Source of the DNA: Edaphochlamys debaryana
Lineage: Eukaryota > Chlorophyta > Chlorophyceae > Chlamydomonadales
Reading direction: 5' to 3'
DNA length: 64,000 nucleotides
Assembly: GCA_016858145.1 (NCBI GenBank)
Contig: JAEHOE010000040.1
Location: 248,001-312,000, forward strand
Part shown: one piece after another, positions 1-11,676 of the stretch
Layout of the letters: every line of letters starts with the position of its first letter
How positions within the stretch are numbered: position 1 is the stretch's first letter
The notes under the pieces: model-generated
Database searches by the model: none
What the model saw: only the letters and a program-made list of their open reading frames with translations
Told to the model about the DNA's origin: nothing
Made by a program: the position numbers and the translations under genes

Positions 1-3000
1 CTCACCGCCCAGCAAGCATAGGCCCACGACCAATTGACACGCGGAGATGCACAGTACGCCGCTGCCGCTGCGCATTTTGGCTAACCCGGGCAGCGATGGC
101 AATGCCAGCTCGCTTCTTGTGTTTGCAGGAGCAGGAAGTAAGTAAGGCAGTGAGGCGAGCAGGCGAGCAACACAGCTTACAGTACAGCCTCTGGAATGCC
201 CGAGCCCGGGAGCCAAAGCGCGGTCACCGTACCGGCACGAACCCATGTCCTCGCGCCCGCGCACTTTCGCTTTCCCCCTTGCTAGCAACAACAGCCCAAC
301 GTGACTCGTCTCTATTCCCTTACCACATTACACTCATCAAGCTGGCCGCATATAACTCCCCCTACTGCTTGTCTTCCATCCTACCGCCATGGCGCCTACC
401 CGGCTAGCTGCACACTGCGTTGACCACCATGGCGCAGGCACCCGCCCCCTCCATCCCCTGGTGGTCCCCGCTCTCGGTGGCGCGGCAGCGATTGACTGCT
501 GGTCAGCTAGTGGCGATCCTCCTGCGCAAACTCGTCGTCGTCAAGCTTGCCGCGAGTCGGCTCCTTCAGGTCCTGGCTGACGCTCGTCTCAGCGAAGGAG
601 CGCACCTGAGAGGTGGGGGCCGGGAAATGTGCACGTGCACGTTCGGTATGGGAACGCGTGCACCGCAGGGGACACAGAGGGGGGCAGTGAGTGAGCTGGG
701 GGAGGGCTTGCTTGGGTCATTGGTGCCCACCCTGTCTACGCGGCATTGGTAAGATGCAAGCCCTCGACGCGTAGGCGCGCAGCCGCAAGTGGAAGGGTAG
801 GGGATCAAGCACGGACTGTACGGAAGGAGAGCACCGCTGAGAACCTCCCTGGGGCGGCTGCCCTCACCATGTCTTGCGCCTCCTCCTTGGAAGGGGGCCG
901 GGGAGCGCCGACCTGCAAGGCAGGAGCCCAGGCGCCGTCGCGGCAGCGACTGTTGTGTCACCAGGGAGGGGGCACACAGCCTAGCGGCTGGTGACAGGGG
1001 CCGACAGCAGCGGCGTGGCAAGCGTGCGAGGGTAGTGCTGAGGAAAGCGGAATTGGGGGAACGCCTCAGTGCTCGTGCATTGCCTGAGCTGAGCCACCCC
1101 CTCTCACCGTACCGTGGGCTGACTCGCCGTGAGGGCTTCGTGTCTCTCGCTGTGCGGTACCCCAAGTCTTCCCTTCCAATCCCCAAGCTTTGCGTCCTGC
1201 CGTGTGCTCCCTGCTGCAGCCCCCCGACCACCCACCCGGTGGCGCTCGTCCCCGGGCGGCGGGTCGCGCGTGACGCCCTGGACGTGGGCAGCGGCAGGCC
1301 GGTCCGCCCCGGGCGCCACGCTGCCCTCCACGGGGCGGTCCGCGGGCGCCGGCTCGTTTACGGCGCGGGGCTTGCCAGCCGCTACAGGGACCACCGGCGC
1401 AATAGGGCATGTTGAGAATTCCGCACGCTACGAGGATATGCCCAACAAAGTCAGCTGTTCTCCAGGGCCCAAGAGGTGCGGACGGCACCCCACAGCCCAA
1501 GCCAAGCCCTAGGTCTCCGGGCCCAGAGCGTCCCCAAGGCAGGAGTTGCAGGATTGCGGCGTTTGCATAAGACCTGGACCACATGACATGCTAACCCGCT
1601 GGGACCACATGGACTTGCTCGCCTCCCAGGGCCAAGTTGAGCGTAGCCCTGCATTTGCATGCGATGCTGCGAACGAATCTCACCTTCGGCCGAGCTCCGG
1701 GGCTCGCCCTGGGGGTAGCTGCCGTGGGGGCTGGTGTTGACGGCGGCGCTGATGGAGTCGTCGCTACCCTGCATGGGTCACAAGCGGAGACGGCCGCCGT
1801 CAGCACCGGCGCGGCTCCGTCCCCATTGCTCATGGTCCGCCGGCAGCAGGGTGCCGGGCGCCTTGACACGCTTCTCACACCCAGCATGCAGCGCGCAGGT
1901 GCCTACCTTGGGGTTGCCACCGCCGGAGGCAAAGCTCGCCTCACTTGACCCCGGGAAGGGGCTGGGCACCGGGCCCCTCTCCTGCAAGTGTCGGGGGACG
2001 GGGGCGTGGGTCAGTGCGCAGGCATGAGAGTATCGGGGGAGAAGGGTGCAGCAGCCGCAAGGGGTTCGGGTGTGCGCTGAGCAGAGAGGGAGCTAGGGCT
2101 GCCGCCAAGCAGGCAAGCAAGCCACGAGCAGACGCTGCTGTCCCCCCAGTCCTGCAGTCCCTGCGGCTAGCGCTGGGGACAGTCCCCGCCCAGTCCCAGT
2201 CAAGCGTCCCCCCAGTACCCCCAGTCCTTATTACTCCCCCAGTCCCCCCACATTGGCTGTGCGCTGAGCAGAGTGGGTCCCCCCAGTCCCCCTAGTCTCC
2301 TGTCCCCAGCACCTTGCGCGCAGATTCGTAGAGGCCTCCAGTGCCCAGCTCGTGGCCCGGGTCATCGGAGAGACCCCCGGTGGGCGGTGTGTCAGGCTCC
2401 TGCTTGTCCCCCAACGCAGCCATGAAGCGCGAGAGCGGGGGCGCCGCGCACGCTCCGGTGCCCGCAACGACCAGAGACGCTGGGCGCGAGGCCGCCAGGA
2501 CGCAGCGAAGTGTGCTGCCCCGCATTCTTGCCGCAAGAGGCTGCAGTCGCGCTCGGTGTGTGGAAGGGGCGCTCGGGATTAGCTCTGGCAGCTCTATCTG
2601 GCAACTGCGCAGTTGCGGTTCCTTGCTTTTGCGGCTCTCAAAGCCACGGTATGGGCAGCTGTGGAAGCAGCAGCGCAGAGCTCTGGACTGGCGCACCCCA
2701 TGGGTCGGACCCGCATGCATGACGCTCAACCTCCGCCGTCGGCCCCCACAGCCCCCCTTGCGCCGTCAACGGTGACATACATGAGATAGCCCCATTGGGC
2801 CGTCTTAACGCGCAAGCAGCTGCTAGCCATCGAAGGCACGCGGGGGGCCGCGCGGGGCTGTGAGGGGGCTTTACACAGGGGTTTGCCCCCTCAGGAATCT
2901 CCAGCAGTGGGGCGGCAACTTACAGGCTTGCCCTCGCACTCCTCAGGGCTGATAGGTCGCGGTACAGGACATGGGATTTTGGCCTTTCGTATGCGGAAGG

Positions 3001-4071
3001 AGGGAGGCACATGTACTCGGACCTGGTCCGTGTATCCACGTATTCTCACCCTTCAATCCCAATCCAGCCCTGGCCCCTAACGCCCCGTTAATGCCCCCCC
3101 AGAAATCCCAATCCTCTTTTCTGCCCGGCCCTCTTCCAATCTAAGGGGGCATGCATGCCCACCCTCTGTCCTGTCCCCCGGCATCCACACGAGCCCCCTG
3201 GCTGCCTAGCCGCAGTCGACGTGCATCGGGCCAAACGGGGCCAATTCAATGGCCACAATAATCAGAATGAACGTGGATGGGGGGGCTCGTTTGCTCCCAA
3301 CCTCCCCGAGCGGGCGGGGCTTTGTGGCGCTTGCCCCCACCCTTCGTCCCACAAACGTCCCCCGAAAGTCGCTGCACCGGTCCTCCTGGGCAAGGTGTTG
3401 CCCCGAAGGCGGCTTATTACGCCACAAGCACCGGACCGCGCAAGTACGCTTGGGTGCACGGACGCGTGTGCCTCCGGCTTCCCCGCGGAAGCGGGCCTCG
3501 ACATGTCGATGTCCCGCCGGCCGGGAGGACACGATGCCGGGTCAACCAGGGTAGGGGCTACAAACCTACGCACACAGCTTTTGTCTTCTAGGTGCGGCCG
3601 CCAGCTGGCGCGCGGGGGGGTAGCGCGATGGTCGTGGGGGCCCGCGCGATGGTCGGACGGGGAGCGCCCTAGCCTCGTCGACTGCAGTACAGGTCCGTTG
3701 CGCTCGACCGACAAAACCGGCATAAAACACGAGCGACCAGCCACCTCCTGGGACAGTAGGCACACATACAGACCCCACATCGCACGCCCGCGCCGATCCG
3801 CGACCAACCTGCGAGCATCCCGCGAGCGGCCATCAGAACTTTTAAAGAAGCGCCGCAGCTCTCCCTCGTTAAGCCTATCGCTTTGAGGCCCTCTGCTCTG
3901 GGCTCTGGTGCGCAACTCGCTTGGCGATGGCAGCAGCTGCCGATGTGTCGATGCGCATGCCGCTGGGCGAAGCCCTCGCAAGCTGCCTTCGCTCGCACCT
4001 GTTTGACTTGATCCCTTATGCCCCTGGTGCGCTTGTGTTATCGCCGCAGGATCTGGGAGCGCGCTGCAGCC
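1..4071. other. No supportable gene; upstream intergenic DNA
   Basis: I see no convincing coding region here. Open frames of 100-355 codons exist on both strands, but they have no family-like motifs, overlap one another, and are rich in Arg, Pro, Ser and Gly, as expected from random GC-rich DNA. GC content and codon-like periodicity are visibly weaker than in the genes to the right. A CCCAGT-like short repeat lies at about 2140-2300. The last few hundred bases should hold the promoter and 5' UTR of the HYR-repeat gene, but I recognise no TATA-like or other core element. Confidence 0.5.
2140..2300. repeat. Degenerate CCCAGT-rich simple repeat
   Basis: Repeated short words of the form CCCCAGTCC / CCCAGT occur at least ten times in this stretch, with a 15-base word (tgtgcgctgagcaga) also found at about 2070 and again at about 2259. 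It is a low-complexity tract with no coding sense that I can see. Confidence 0.4.
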
Positions 4072-7000
4072 ATGAAGCGCCGGGACCGTGGGAAGGCGCT
4101 GCTCCTCGGCGTCGCGGTCCTCGCCCTCGCGAGCTCCGCGCCCACGGCTTGGGGCAGTTGAGCTGCCCAGCGCTCGCTGTTGCAGGTGCGAGCAGTAAAA
4201 AACGCTTGCGGTGCGGGTCCATTCTATGAGCGCAAGCCCCCCAAGGCGTGCACGGGCCCCGCCCCTTGCGCTCCGTCCGGCCACCCGGCTGCCCGGGACC
4301 GTGAAGGACTCCTCCTGAATGTGACCCACCTGTCAACTGTTCCTGTCTGCGTGCTTTGCCGCTGTCCAACTGACCCCATTGATGCCCCCTCAACCCCTCA
4401 GACCACCTCATCCGCCATCACATCGCTTGGGGCGTTGCAGTATGCGGCTAAGGTTGTAGACCCCGCTTCTTTCGACGTCCTGAGCGCCACGTTTACGGGC
4501 GCCACAGGGTCCGCTGGATTTATCTCGAGCTTCCCAGCCAACCACGCTCTGGCCAGCGAGTTTAGCCTGGGCGCCCTTGTTCTCTCGAGTGGAGCGGCCG
4601 CAACGGCGCTGAGCACTTTCAGCACCAGCGGCGGCGCGAGCGCCGTTTGGAACCGGTCCGGAAATGTGGACGTCAGCACAGCTGTGCGTGGCGTCGACAC
4701 CAGTGACGCGAGCGCCCTTGTGTTCAGGGTGAGATCGGCAGGGGACGTCATGACGGCAGCACCCTTGTGGAGGATAGCTGCCTGACGTGTCCGCCACATG
4801 TCGCAGGTCCGGGCCAAGGCAGCCGGCAGCTTGAGCATGCGTTACATCTGGGCGTCAGAGGAGTAAGCCGCTTGCCTCAGAGCTGTCTAGCGGTGTCCGT
4901 TCCCTCGGCTTACCAGCACTGCGTTGGCACGTGTTGCAGATACCCTGAGTTCGTCGAGACAACCTACACCAACGGTTTCACCCTCTCCGTTAATGGCACC
5001 AACACGGCTGTGGTTCCTGGTGAGCGCACGGAGGCTGTCCCCCACCCTCCGGGGGCTAACCGGTGTTACGAAGCTAACCTTACACAGCTAACCTTGTCCT
5101 ATGTGTGCGTCCCTGTCCCTAGGCGCTACGGGCACCACTGTTGGCATAAACACCGTGAACCCCTCGTCCTTCCCCGAGTTCTTTCGCGCCGGCGGTGCAT
5201 GGGAGTATGACGGTTACACGGTTGTTCTGGCCAGTGCTTCCGTACCGCTTGCGGCAGGCGATGTCATCAACCTCAAGCTTGCGGTGGCCGGTGAGGAGTT
5301 GGGGTAGTTGGGGAGTTGGGCTGAGGTGGGCACAAAGGCCGTGCGATGGGGTCCGGGGTTTGGTGTGTTGAGCCGCCTGGCTGGGCCGAGGGCAAGGGCC
5401 GGCCGCGCTCCAGATAGAATACGAAGGCGCCGACCGCCAAGGTTATGCTGCGTTCCCCCCTCCCCGCTTGCATAGACGCTGGCGACGACAGCGCCTTCGA
5501 CTCTGCCATTCTCATCGAGGCCGGCAGCATATGTGAGTTTGGGCTGCTCGACTGGTGGGATTGTTATGTATGGTGCCCGACTCCGCCTGTCTGTCGTAAG
5601 ATGGCTTGCAGCTGACGCTCTGCCCCGGTGCTCCCGCAGCTCTCACCGCCGCGTGCAACCTCGTCTGCTCCACATCTGGTGGCGTAGGCCCGTGCAAGGT
5701 CGACAGCGTGTGCTTGCTCAACTCCCTTCGTCAGCCCTTCTGCTCTCCTGTGTCCCCAAGGCCTGACGGAACAAACTGCGCGTCCCCTACCGACGGCTCG
5801 CGAAGCACGTGCTCCTCCGGCTTGTGCACCGGCGGTGAGCTTGTTCGAATTTCGTCACCATTTGGAAGTAGGCTTGAAGGTTTCTGTAACGCGCCCAACC
5901 CCCAACTCCACTGCACCGCAGGTGACATCACGCCTCCGGTGGTAACGCCACTCAGCGCAACTGTGCGAGTGCCAGCCGATACCCCTGGCGGCGCTAGCAG
6001 CGCGGCGTTCAGCTGCAGCGCATTGGACGATGTGGATGGTCCCCTCAACGTGACCTACGCGCCCATTCAGCCCGGGGGCTTCTTTCCCTTAGGCACCACG
6101 CTCATCAATTGCCGCGCCACGGATGCCGCCGGCAATCCAGCCTCGGCCACGGTCACCGTTACGGTGGCGGACATCAGCCCTCCTTCAGTCTTCGCCGCGC
6201 CTGTGCACACCACGGCTGTGGCTGATACAGCGGGAGGAGCCAAGAGCGTGCTCAGCTTTGCTTGCGTCGCCAGGTACGTGCTTTGCACTTCTGCTGTAAG
6301 CCCTCGCTCGCCTCCTTGTGGACCAGCATACTCATCCTCCCTTCCTCGCTCTCTGTTTTCGCAGAGATATTGTGGACGGCAACCTCCCCGTGACCTACAC
6401 CCCCAAGGGACCCGGAGACTTCTTCCCTTTGGGCATCACGGTCGTGACCTGCAGCGCAACGGACGCCGCCGGCAACACCGCCTCCGCCTCGGTTACCGTG
6501 ACTGTTACTGACGCCACGCCGCCTGTGGTCAAGGCCTCCAGCTCTTCCATCACCGCCTTCGCGACTACGCAGGGCGGCTCAAGCATCAGCCAGCTGGGCG
6601 CCGCCGCGTTCGACAGTGTGGACGGCCCGCTCTTGGTCTCGTACTCCCCCAAGCAGCCCGGGGACCTCTTTCCCGTGGGAACCACCCTGGTGACGGCCAG
6701 CGCCACCGATGCCGCCGGCAACAGCGCCTCAACCACCGTCTCCGTCATTGTGCGAGACGAACAGGCCCCCTCCATTGCCGCCTCCGCTCCAACCATTACA
6801 GTGGAAGCGAGCACCGTTGGTGGCGCTAATGTGCAATTCCAGTGCAGCGCTGCGGACATTGTGGACGGCCATGTGCCCGTTATCTACGCCCCGAAGCAGC
6901 CCGGGGATTTCTTCCCTGTGGGCACAACCGTCGTGACCTGCAGCGCCACGGACCGTGCCGGCAACACCGCCTCAGCCACGGTCACCGTCACCGTGACGGA

Positions 7001-10000
7001 CTCAACACCGCCCTCAGTGGTTGCCGAGCCTGTCATGATAACCGCTACCGCTTTGACCGCCGCTGGCGGGGTTGGCAACGTCCAGTTCAAGTGCCGGGCC
7101 TCAGATCTGGCTGACGGCACGCTCCCTGTGACCTACGCCCCAAAGCAGCCCGGGGACTTCTTCCCTCTAGGCACCACCATCGTGACCTGCAGCGCCACGG
7201 ACCGTGCTGGTAACTCTGCCTCCGCCACGGTCGCCGTCGCCGTCACCGAGAGCGCGTTGCCGCGGGTCACCACGCCCAACGTCACCGTCACCGCCAGTTC
7301 AGATGCTCCGGGTGGCGCCAGCAGCGTGCCCTTCGTCTGCAGTGCTTCGGACGCCAACGGACAGGCCCTGCCCGTATCCTACTCCCCCAAGCAGCCCGGC
7401 GACGCCTTCCCCCTCGGTGCTACGGTCGTGACCTGCAGTGCCACGGACGCCCACGGCAACACGGGGTCTGCCGCCGTCACTGTCACCGTCACAGACACCA
7501 CCGTCCCTGTGGTTACCGCCAGCGTAGCCACTGTCACCACTCCTGCAAACGTTCCCGGCGGCTTGCATGGCGCTTCCTTCAGCTGCGCTGCCCAGGATGT
7601 TGTGGACGGCGCCCTGCCCGTTACCTACGCCCCCATGGCACCCGGAGACTTCTTCCCCGTTGGCACCACTGTCGTGACCTGCAGCGCCACGGACCGCGCA
7701 GGCAACACCGCATCGGCCACCATCTCGGTGATCGTGTCTGACGCCACGCCGCCCACGGTCGTGCCGGTGTCGGCGCATGGCCTGGCGCCCTTTCGCCGGC
7801 GGCTGCAGACCACGACGGGCTCCGTCACCCGAATGAACGCCACCGAATACGCCGCCAAGCTCTTCAACCCCCTGTGGTTCAAGGTGCTGAGCGCCACGTA
7901 TACTGGTGCGTCATGCCAAGGGCTGCCCATTGGCGGGTGCCTGCTGACTCGGTTGTAGCGTCAGTGTCGCTCACGTTGCTTCTGTTCCCCCAGGTGATGC
8001 GCTCATGGCTGGCTTCGTGTCCCTGGCCCCGGAGCACGCCCTGGCTTCCGAGTTCCCGGACGGCGCCGTCGTGCTGACCACCGGAACAGCCGACATGGCC
8101 ATCAAGACGACCGACACTGGCGGCAGCGTGTCGCGTAACCTGCCCGGAGACGAAGACGTCTCGGTGGTGGTTGGCGGGACCACTAAGGACGCGTCGAGCC
8201 TCAACATTGTGGTGAGTGTACCCTCCGGTGGCAAGCTGGTGCTCCGGAAATATCGGCCCCCACATCATCTGACCAATTACTGTTGCAACGCAGGTCAAGG
8301 CCAAGGGACCAGGCACCGTCTCATTCAGCTACGTTTGGGCGACGGAGGAGTGAGTGCCGTCGTTGGCGCTTCGGCAGTAGTCCTGCGGCTGCCCTTACAC
8401 ACCGGGGCTGTCCGTTTGTTGTTCAGGTACCCCACTCATGGGTACAACGACGGCATGGTGATCCTGGTGAGGCGGAGCCGTGATGCAGCGGCAGAATAAT
8501 GTGTTCGTGATGCACCAACCCTGGAGCTGACCTTGCCTCGCTTGCGCTTCCCTGCCGTTCAGGTCAACGGGACCAACACGGCTCTCCTGCCTGGTGCGTT
8601 CCTTGGCACCATGCGCCACGCTCTCCCAAGCGGTTCCACAGCTGGCTTGCTCACCCTCCCGTTGGCTGCTCTCCTGCAGGCACACTGGACCCGGTGACCG
8701 TCCGGACCCTGACACCGGGCTCCGCGCGCTACCGCTCGGGCGGGAACATGGAGTTCGGCGGATACAGCGTCCTGCTCCAGAGCGACGCCGTCCCGGTTGT
8801 TGCGGGCGATCTCATCACGCTCAAGCTGGCCGTTGCGGGCAAGTGGACTTGGGGCCCAGCTTGCATCGGGCTCGCCACGTCGGGCCTGGCCCATCAGGGT
8901 TGGAGGCCTTGGTACTCAACCGCACGTCCTCCCGCACGCAGACTACAGCGATGCCGCATACGACGCTGCCGTCTACGTGGCACCCAGCGCTAGCATCGGT
9001 GAGGTTCTGGAGCTGCCGGACTGCCGACTGAGCGCTGACACCCAGACACCTGTGCTCATCATCGGCGACCCGCTCTCCCACGCGCAGCTGTCACGTGCAC
9101 CCTCAACTGCGCGACATCTGGTGGCGTCGGCGACTGCAAGATCGACAGGCAGTGCCTCCTTGACGACAACTTCCAGCAGTATTGCGGACCTGTGACAGAT
9201 AAGCCGGACGGCGCTCCGTGCCACACGACCGCCAACAACATGCCTGGCACGTGCTCTGCGGAAGTGGGCGCTTGCATTGGTGAGTGGAAGGTGCTCCGCT
9301 CCGCCTTGACGCGCTTCCAGGCAAGAAGCTAACGCTGGTTTGCTGCACACACTACACAGGCCCCGACACGGTCTTCGTGAAGGCTGACACCGCCAATGGA
9401 GCGAAGTCTGTCTCCTTCGCCTGTGAGTCATCGCTTGGTGGGCCGTTTGTCCAGCTACGAACCATTGGGGGCACAGTGTTTTTCAGTGTCCTGACCCCAA
9501 CCTTCACGTCCCTCCCCCCAGGCACGGCCGAGGACCTGATCGATGGCCCCCTGGAGGTGACTTACACCCCCAGGGCGCCCAGCAGCTTCTTCCCCCTGGG
9601 CGTCACCGTCGTCACCTGCAGCGCTGCGGACAAGTCTGCGAACAGCGCCACAGCCACCGTGGTAGTCACTGTGCGTGACGTCACTGCCCCCCTCCTCATT
9701 CCGAGCGCCAGCACCATGCTAGTAAGCGCCTCCTCTCCTACTGGCATCAGTGTCCAGTTCAACTGCTCGGCCCAGGACGAGGTGGACAGCGCCTTGCCCG
9801 TCACCTACGCGCCCAAGCAGCCCGGAGATACCTTCCCTCTCGGCACTACCGTCGTCACCTGCAGCACGCAGGATCGCTCAGGGAACACCGCAGCCGCCAA
9901 CATCACAATCATCGTGACGGACGCGACGCCTCCAGTCCTGACCGTCCCCAACGCCACCGTGGTTAACACGCTGGCCACCCCTGCTGGCGCCAGCATCACC

Positions 10001-10813
10001 TTCAGCGCCTCGGCAGTCGACCTAGTTGACGGCAGCGTACCTGTGACATGCCGGCCGCAGTCGGGAAGTACGTTTGCGCTGGGCACTCAGACGGTCTGGT
10101 GTAACACGTCCGACGCTGCTGGTAACACCGCGGCCGCTTCCTTTGACGTGCGAGTCGGTGAGTGCGGGCAGCGCCTCCCCCCGCAGCGCCTGGGCTGTGT
10201 CAAGAAGCTGAGCGCTGACAGCATCCTCGATCCTCGCAGAGCGTTGCACGTGGACCGGCTTCCTGGCGCCTATCGACCTCATCAATGACAATGTGAGCCC
10301 ACACTGCAGGGTCGGCTCGTTCCTGCTATGGGCGCAGCTGACCCTTGCCTCTCCCTCTGCGCCCAGGTTGTCAACGCCACCGGCTCCGCGCTCTCCGTGA
10401 AGTGGGCCATGGGCGGCATGGACTTCGGTGGGTGCAGGGCCGGAGGGGGGCGGCGAACTGGGTGATGGCACGGTGGACGTTGCTCACAACGGTACCGCAG
10501 CTTGGCCCCTTATTGCTAATCTCCCTCTGACCCGTCTCCCGCAGGCACCAAGGGCCTCCTGTCCGCCGGCTACCCCCGCCTGGTGCCCATCACCTGTGGG
10601 ACTAGCCCTATCGCGAGCCCAACAAACGTGGGCACATATCTGCCCGAGGCTGCCTCTGGTCTGGGCCAGTCCGCTCCCGGGCAGTACAACATGATGGTCC
10701 GCCTCAGCGGCCTGGTGACCTCGGGCAGCTGTTATCGCTTTGACCTGCGCCTGACGATTTGCGAGGGAGCTAGCTATGGCATCCGCTCATTCAGGATCCG
10801 GGTGAACCCTTAG
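4072..10813 (+). CDS. Secreted choice-of-anchor L / HYR-repeat / PxKF protein
   Basis: Large extracellular, probably cell-wall or matrix protein with 21 exons: 4072-4185, 4402-4728, 4807-4862, 4940-5019, 5123-5290, 5476-5532, 5640-5834, 5922-6273, 6365-7905, 7994-8211, 8294-8349, 8427-8466, 8563-8593, 8680-8838, 8942-8998, 9088-9279, 9360-9422, 9522-10157, 10240-10292, 10367-10427, 10545-10813. From exon 2 on the frame is open for 1,536 residues. Order: leader (Arg-rich start, then LLLGVAVLALASS), choice-of-anchor L domain 1, Cys-rich linker 1, seven HYR repeats, L domain 2, linker 2, three HYR repeats, PxKF-like end. HYR repeats are Ig-like adhesion folds; L and PxKF domains are known mainly from bacterial surface proteins. 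The intron at 8839 uses a GC donor. Exon 1 is the weak point: frame 1 contains TGA at 4159-4161 between the hydrophobic core and the RSLLQ that matches module 2. The allele may be broken, the sequence wrong, or the real first exon elsewhere. The rest of the model is well supported by homology between the two modules. Confidence 0.83.
4402..5532 (+). other. Choice-of-anchor L domain, copy 1
   Basis: Five exons encode a domain with the family signature. It starts at YAAKVVDP, continues through ASEEYPEFV, NGTNTAVVPG and EYDGYTVVLAS, and ends in KLAVADAGDDSAFDSAIL. The SEEYPEFV and DxxFDSAxxIEAGS motifs are typical of choice-of-anchor L domains in bacterial secreted proteins. Residues across the splice sites 4863/4940 and 5291/5476 only make the family motif when joined, which supports these introns. 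Confidence 0.8.
5640..5834 (+). other. Cys-rich linker, copy 1
   Basis: A single 195-nt exon encodes about 64 residues with eight cysteines, starting AACNLVCSTSGGVGPCK. It is collinear with the exon at 9088-9279 (TCTLNCATSGGVGDCK). The spacing CxxxCxTSGGVGxCKxDxxC is shared. I know no named family for it; it resembles a small disulfide-knotted spacer between the L domain and the HYR array. Confidence 0.7.
5922..7780 (+). repeat. HYR repeat array 1 (seven repeats)
   Basis: Seven successive repeats of about 80 residues carry the HYR consensus: VDGxLPVTYxPKQPGDFFPxG, then TTVVTCSATDxAGNTAS, then ATVTVTVTD. Repeat 2 is interrupted by the intron 6274-6364; repeats 3-7 lie in one 1.5-kb exon. Repeat 6 has lost the VDG motif (ANGQ), and repeat 3 has lost the first Cys of the usual pair. 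High similarity between repeats suggests recent expansion. Confidence 0.88.
7824..8998 (+). other. Choice-of-anchor L domain, copy 2
   Basis: This region is collinear with copy 1: RRRLQTTTGSV, TEYAAKLFNP, ATEEYPTHGYNDG, NGTNTALLPG, EFGGYSVLLQS, KLAVADYSDAAYDAAV. It has the same 56-nt and 57-nt exons as copy 1 but two extra introns (7906-7993 and 8467-8562). The intron 8839-8941 begins with GC; only that splice restores the LAVADYSDAAYD motif. Confidence 0.8.
9360..10157 (+). repeat. HYR repeat array 2 (three repeats)
   Basis: Three HYR repeats follow the second Cys-rich linker. The first is split by an intron (9423-9521) at a different place from the intron in array 1. Motifs include IDGPLEVTYTPRAP, TVVTCSTQDRSGNTAA and VDGSVPVTCRPQSG. 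The last repeat is the most divergent. Confidence 0.85.
10367..10813 (+). other. PxKF-like C-terminal domain
   Basis: The last three exons encode SALSVKWAMGG, SAGYPRLVPITCG, QYNMMVRLSGLVTSGSCYRF and RSFRIRVNP. This matches the order of elements in the PxKF domain (VKF..GG, AGYP....C, Y.Y.W.T.....C..L.V.L.DG, F.F). PxKF domains typically close bacterial secreted proteins that also carry HYR or Ig-like repeats. The stop TAG is at 10811-10813. Confidence 0.65.
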
Positions 10814-11650
10814 GTATAGGCCCTCATGAAGCAGCATGTCATTCATTAGATGCATGAGTGCTAGCAGACAGTTGCATAGAAGCAGGCATGCCAGCTGACA
10901 ACGCAGTATTGCGCACGGCATGCGCCATTCATCCGTCACGTATGCTGAAGTACAGTGTTCTTTCGCATGACTGATTACGCGTTCTATTTATGGGGCCTGC
11001 CCGACGGCCATTGATTGCCTCCTTCATCTCGTGATAGCAGTTATGAAAGTCATCGTTATTCATCCACCCCGGCGTGTTAGTGCTGGTTAGTAACAGAATG
11101 TGAGACAGCGATCACCACCCAGTGTCGAAGGCCTGAGTGTGTCCGATGAGGGAAAGGAAAGGGGGAGGACGCTCAGGCACCCATGCGCTCCATGCGCTCA
11201 CAGGGGAGCCCTCGAATTGACGCTGTAACGTGCGTCTACCACCTCGGAGCAAAGTCTCGCCTGAGACCCTCCGTTACGTTTTTGGCACGACTGGCACCCC
11301 CCCCCAGCCCCTGTGGTGTACGCCTTGAGGGCGCTGTGCCGGCTGTCAGAGGGATGCAGGGACCTCCATGCACTCGAGTGCAGTGCTGTTCTGCTTTGAG
11401 CCCTCGCACGGCTTCCGCGAGGTCGCGGGGCTCGGACCGACAGGTGTCATGGAGCAGTGCACACTAACGTCCCATGACCGCCATTTCATGGTGCAGATAA
11501 CTACATGTTTGCGAGTTCGATATTCCGTCAAGGCCGGGGCGTTGTCCACCTATCCACGGACTCGCACCAGCTCGCAACCAGCTGGCAACCCACTCGCAAC
11601 CCTAGCCTGGGCAGTGTTGCAGTTATGCGTTTTCAGCTAGACCAATATTT

Positions 11651-11676
11651 ACGCGTCATAGTTACGCGTCATAGTT
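11651..11676. repeat. Perfect tandem 13-mer
   Basis: The 13-base word acgcgtcatagtt occurs twice with no gap. It is the only exact short tandem I see in this intergenic stretch and may be a replication-slippage product. Confidence 0.7.

Noticed and set aside
566..1231. 221-codon open frame on the minus strand
   Set aside because: No motifs; several other frames over the same bases are also open, as expected at this GC content.
3155..3886. 243-codon open frame on the plus strand
   Set aside because: Arg/Pro/Ser-rich without domains or homology-like features, and not linked by splice sites in phase to the HYR gene.
4159..4161. TGA read as selenocysteine
   Set aside because: It lies at the end of a signal peptide, where selenocysteine has no role, and I see no supporting element. 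A nonsense change, base error or different first exon is simpler.
3262..4329. Long open frame (355 codons) on the minus strand
   Set aside because: Composition is that of random GC-rich DNA, there is no motif, and it overlaps the leader exon and first intron of the HYR gene on the other strand.
11224..11228. TGTAA as the poly(A) signal of the HYR gene
   Set aside because: It is 411 nt beyond the stop, and the other genes here lack a TGTAA near their ends, so I cannot separate it from chance.
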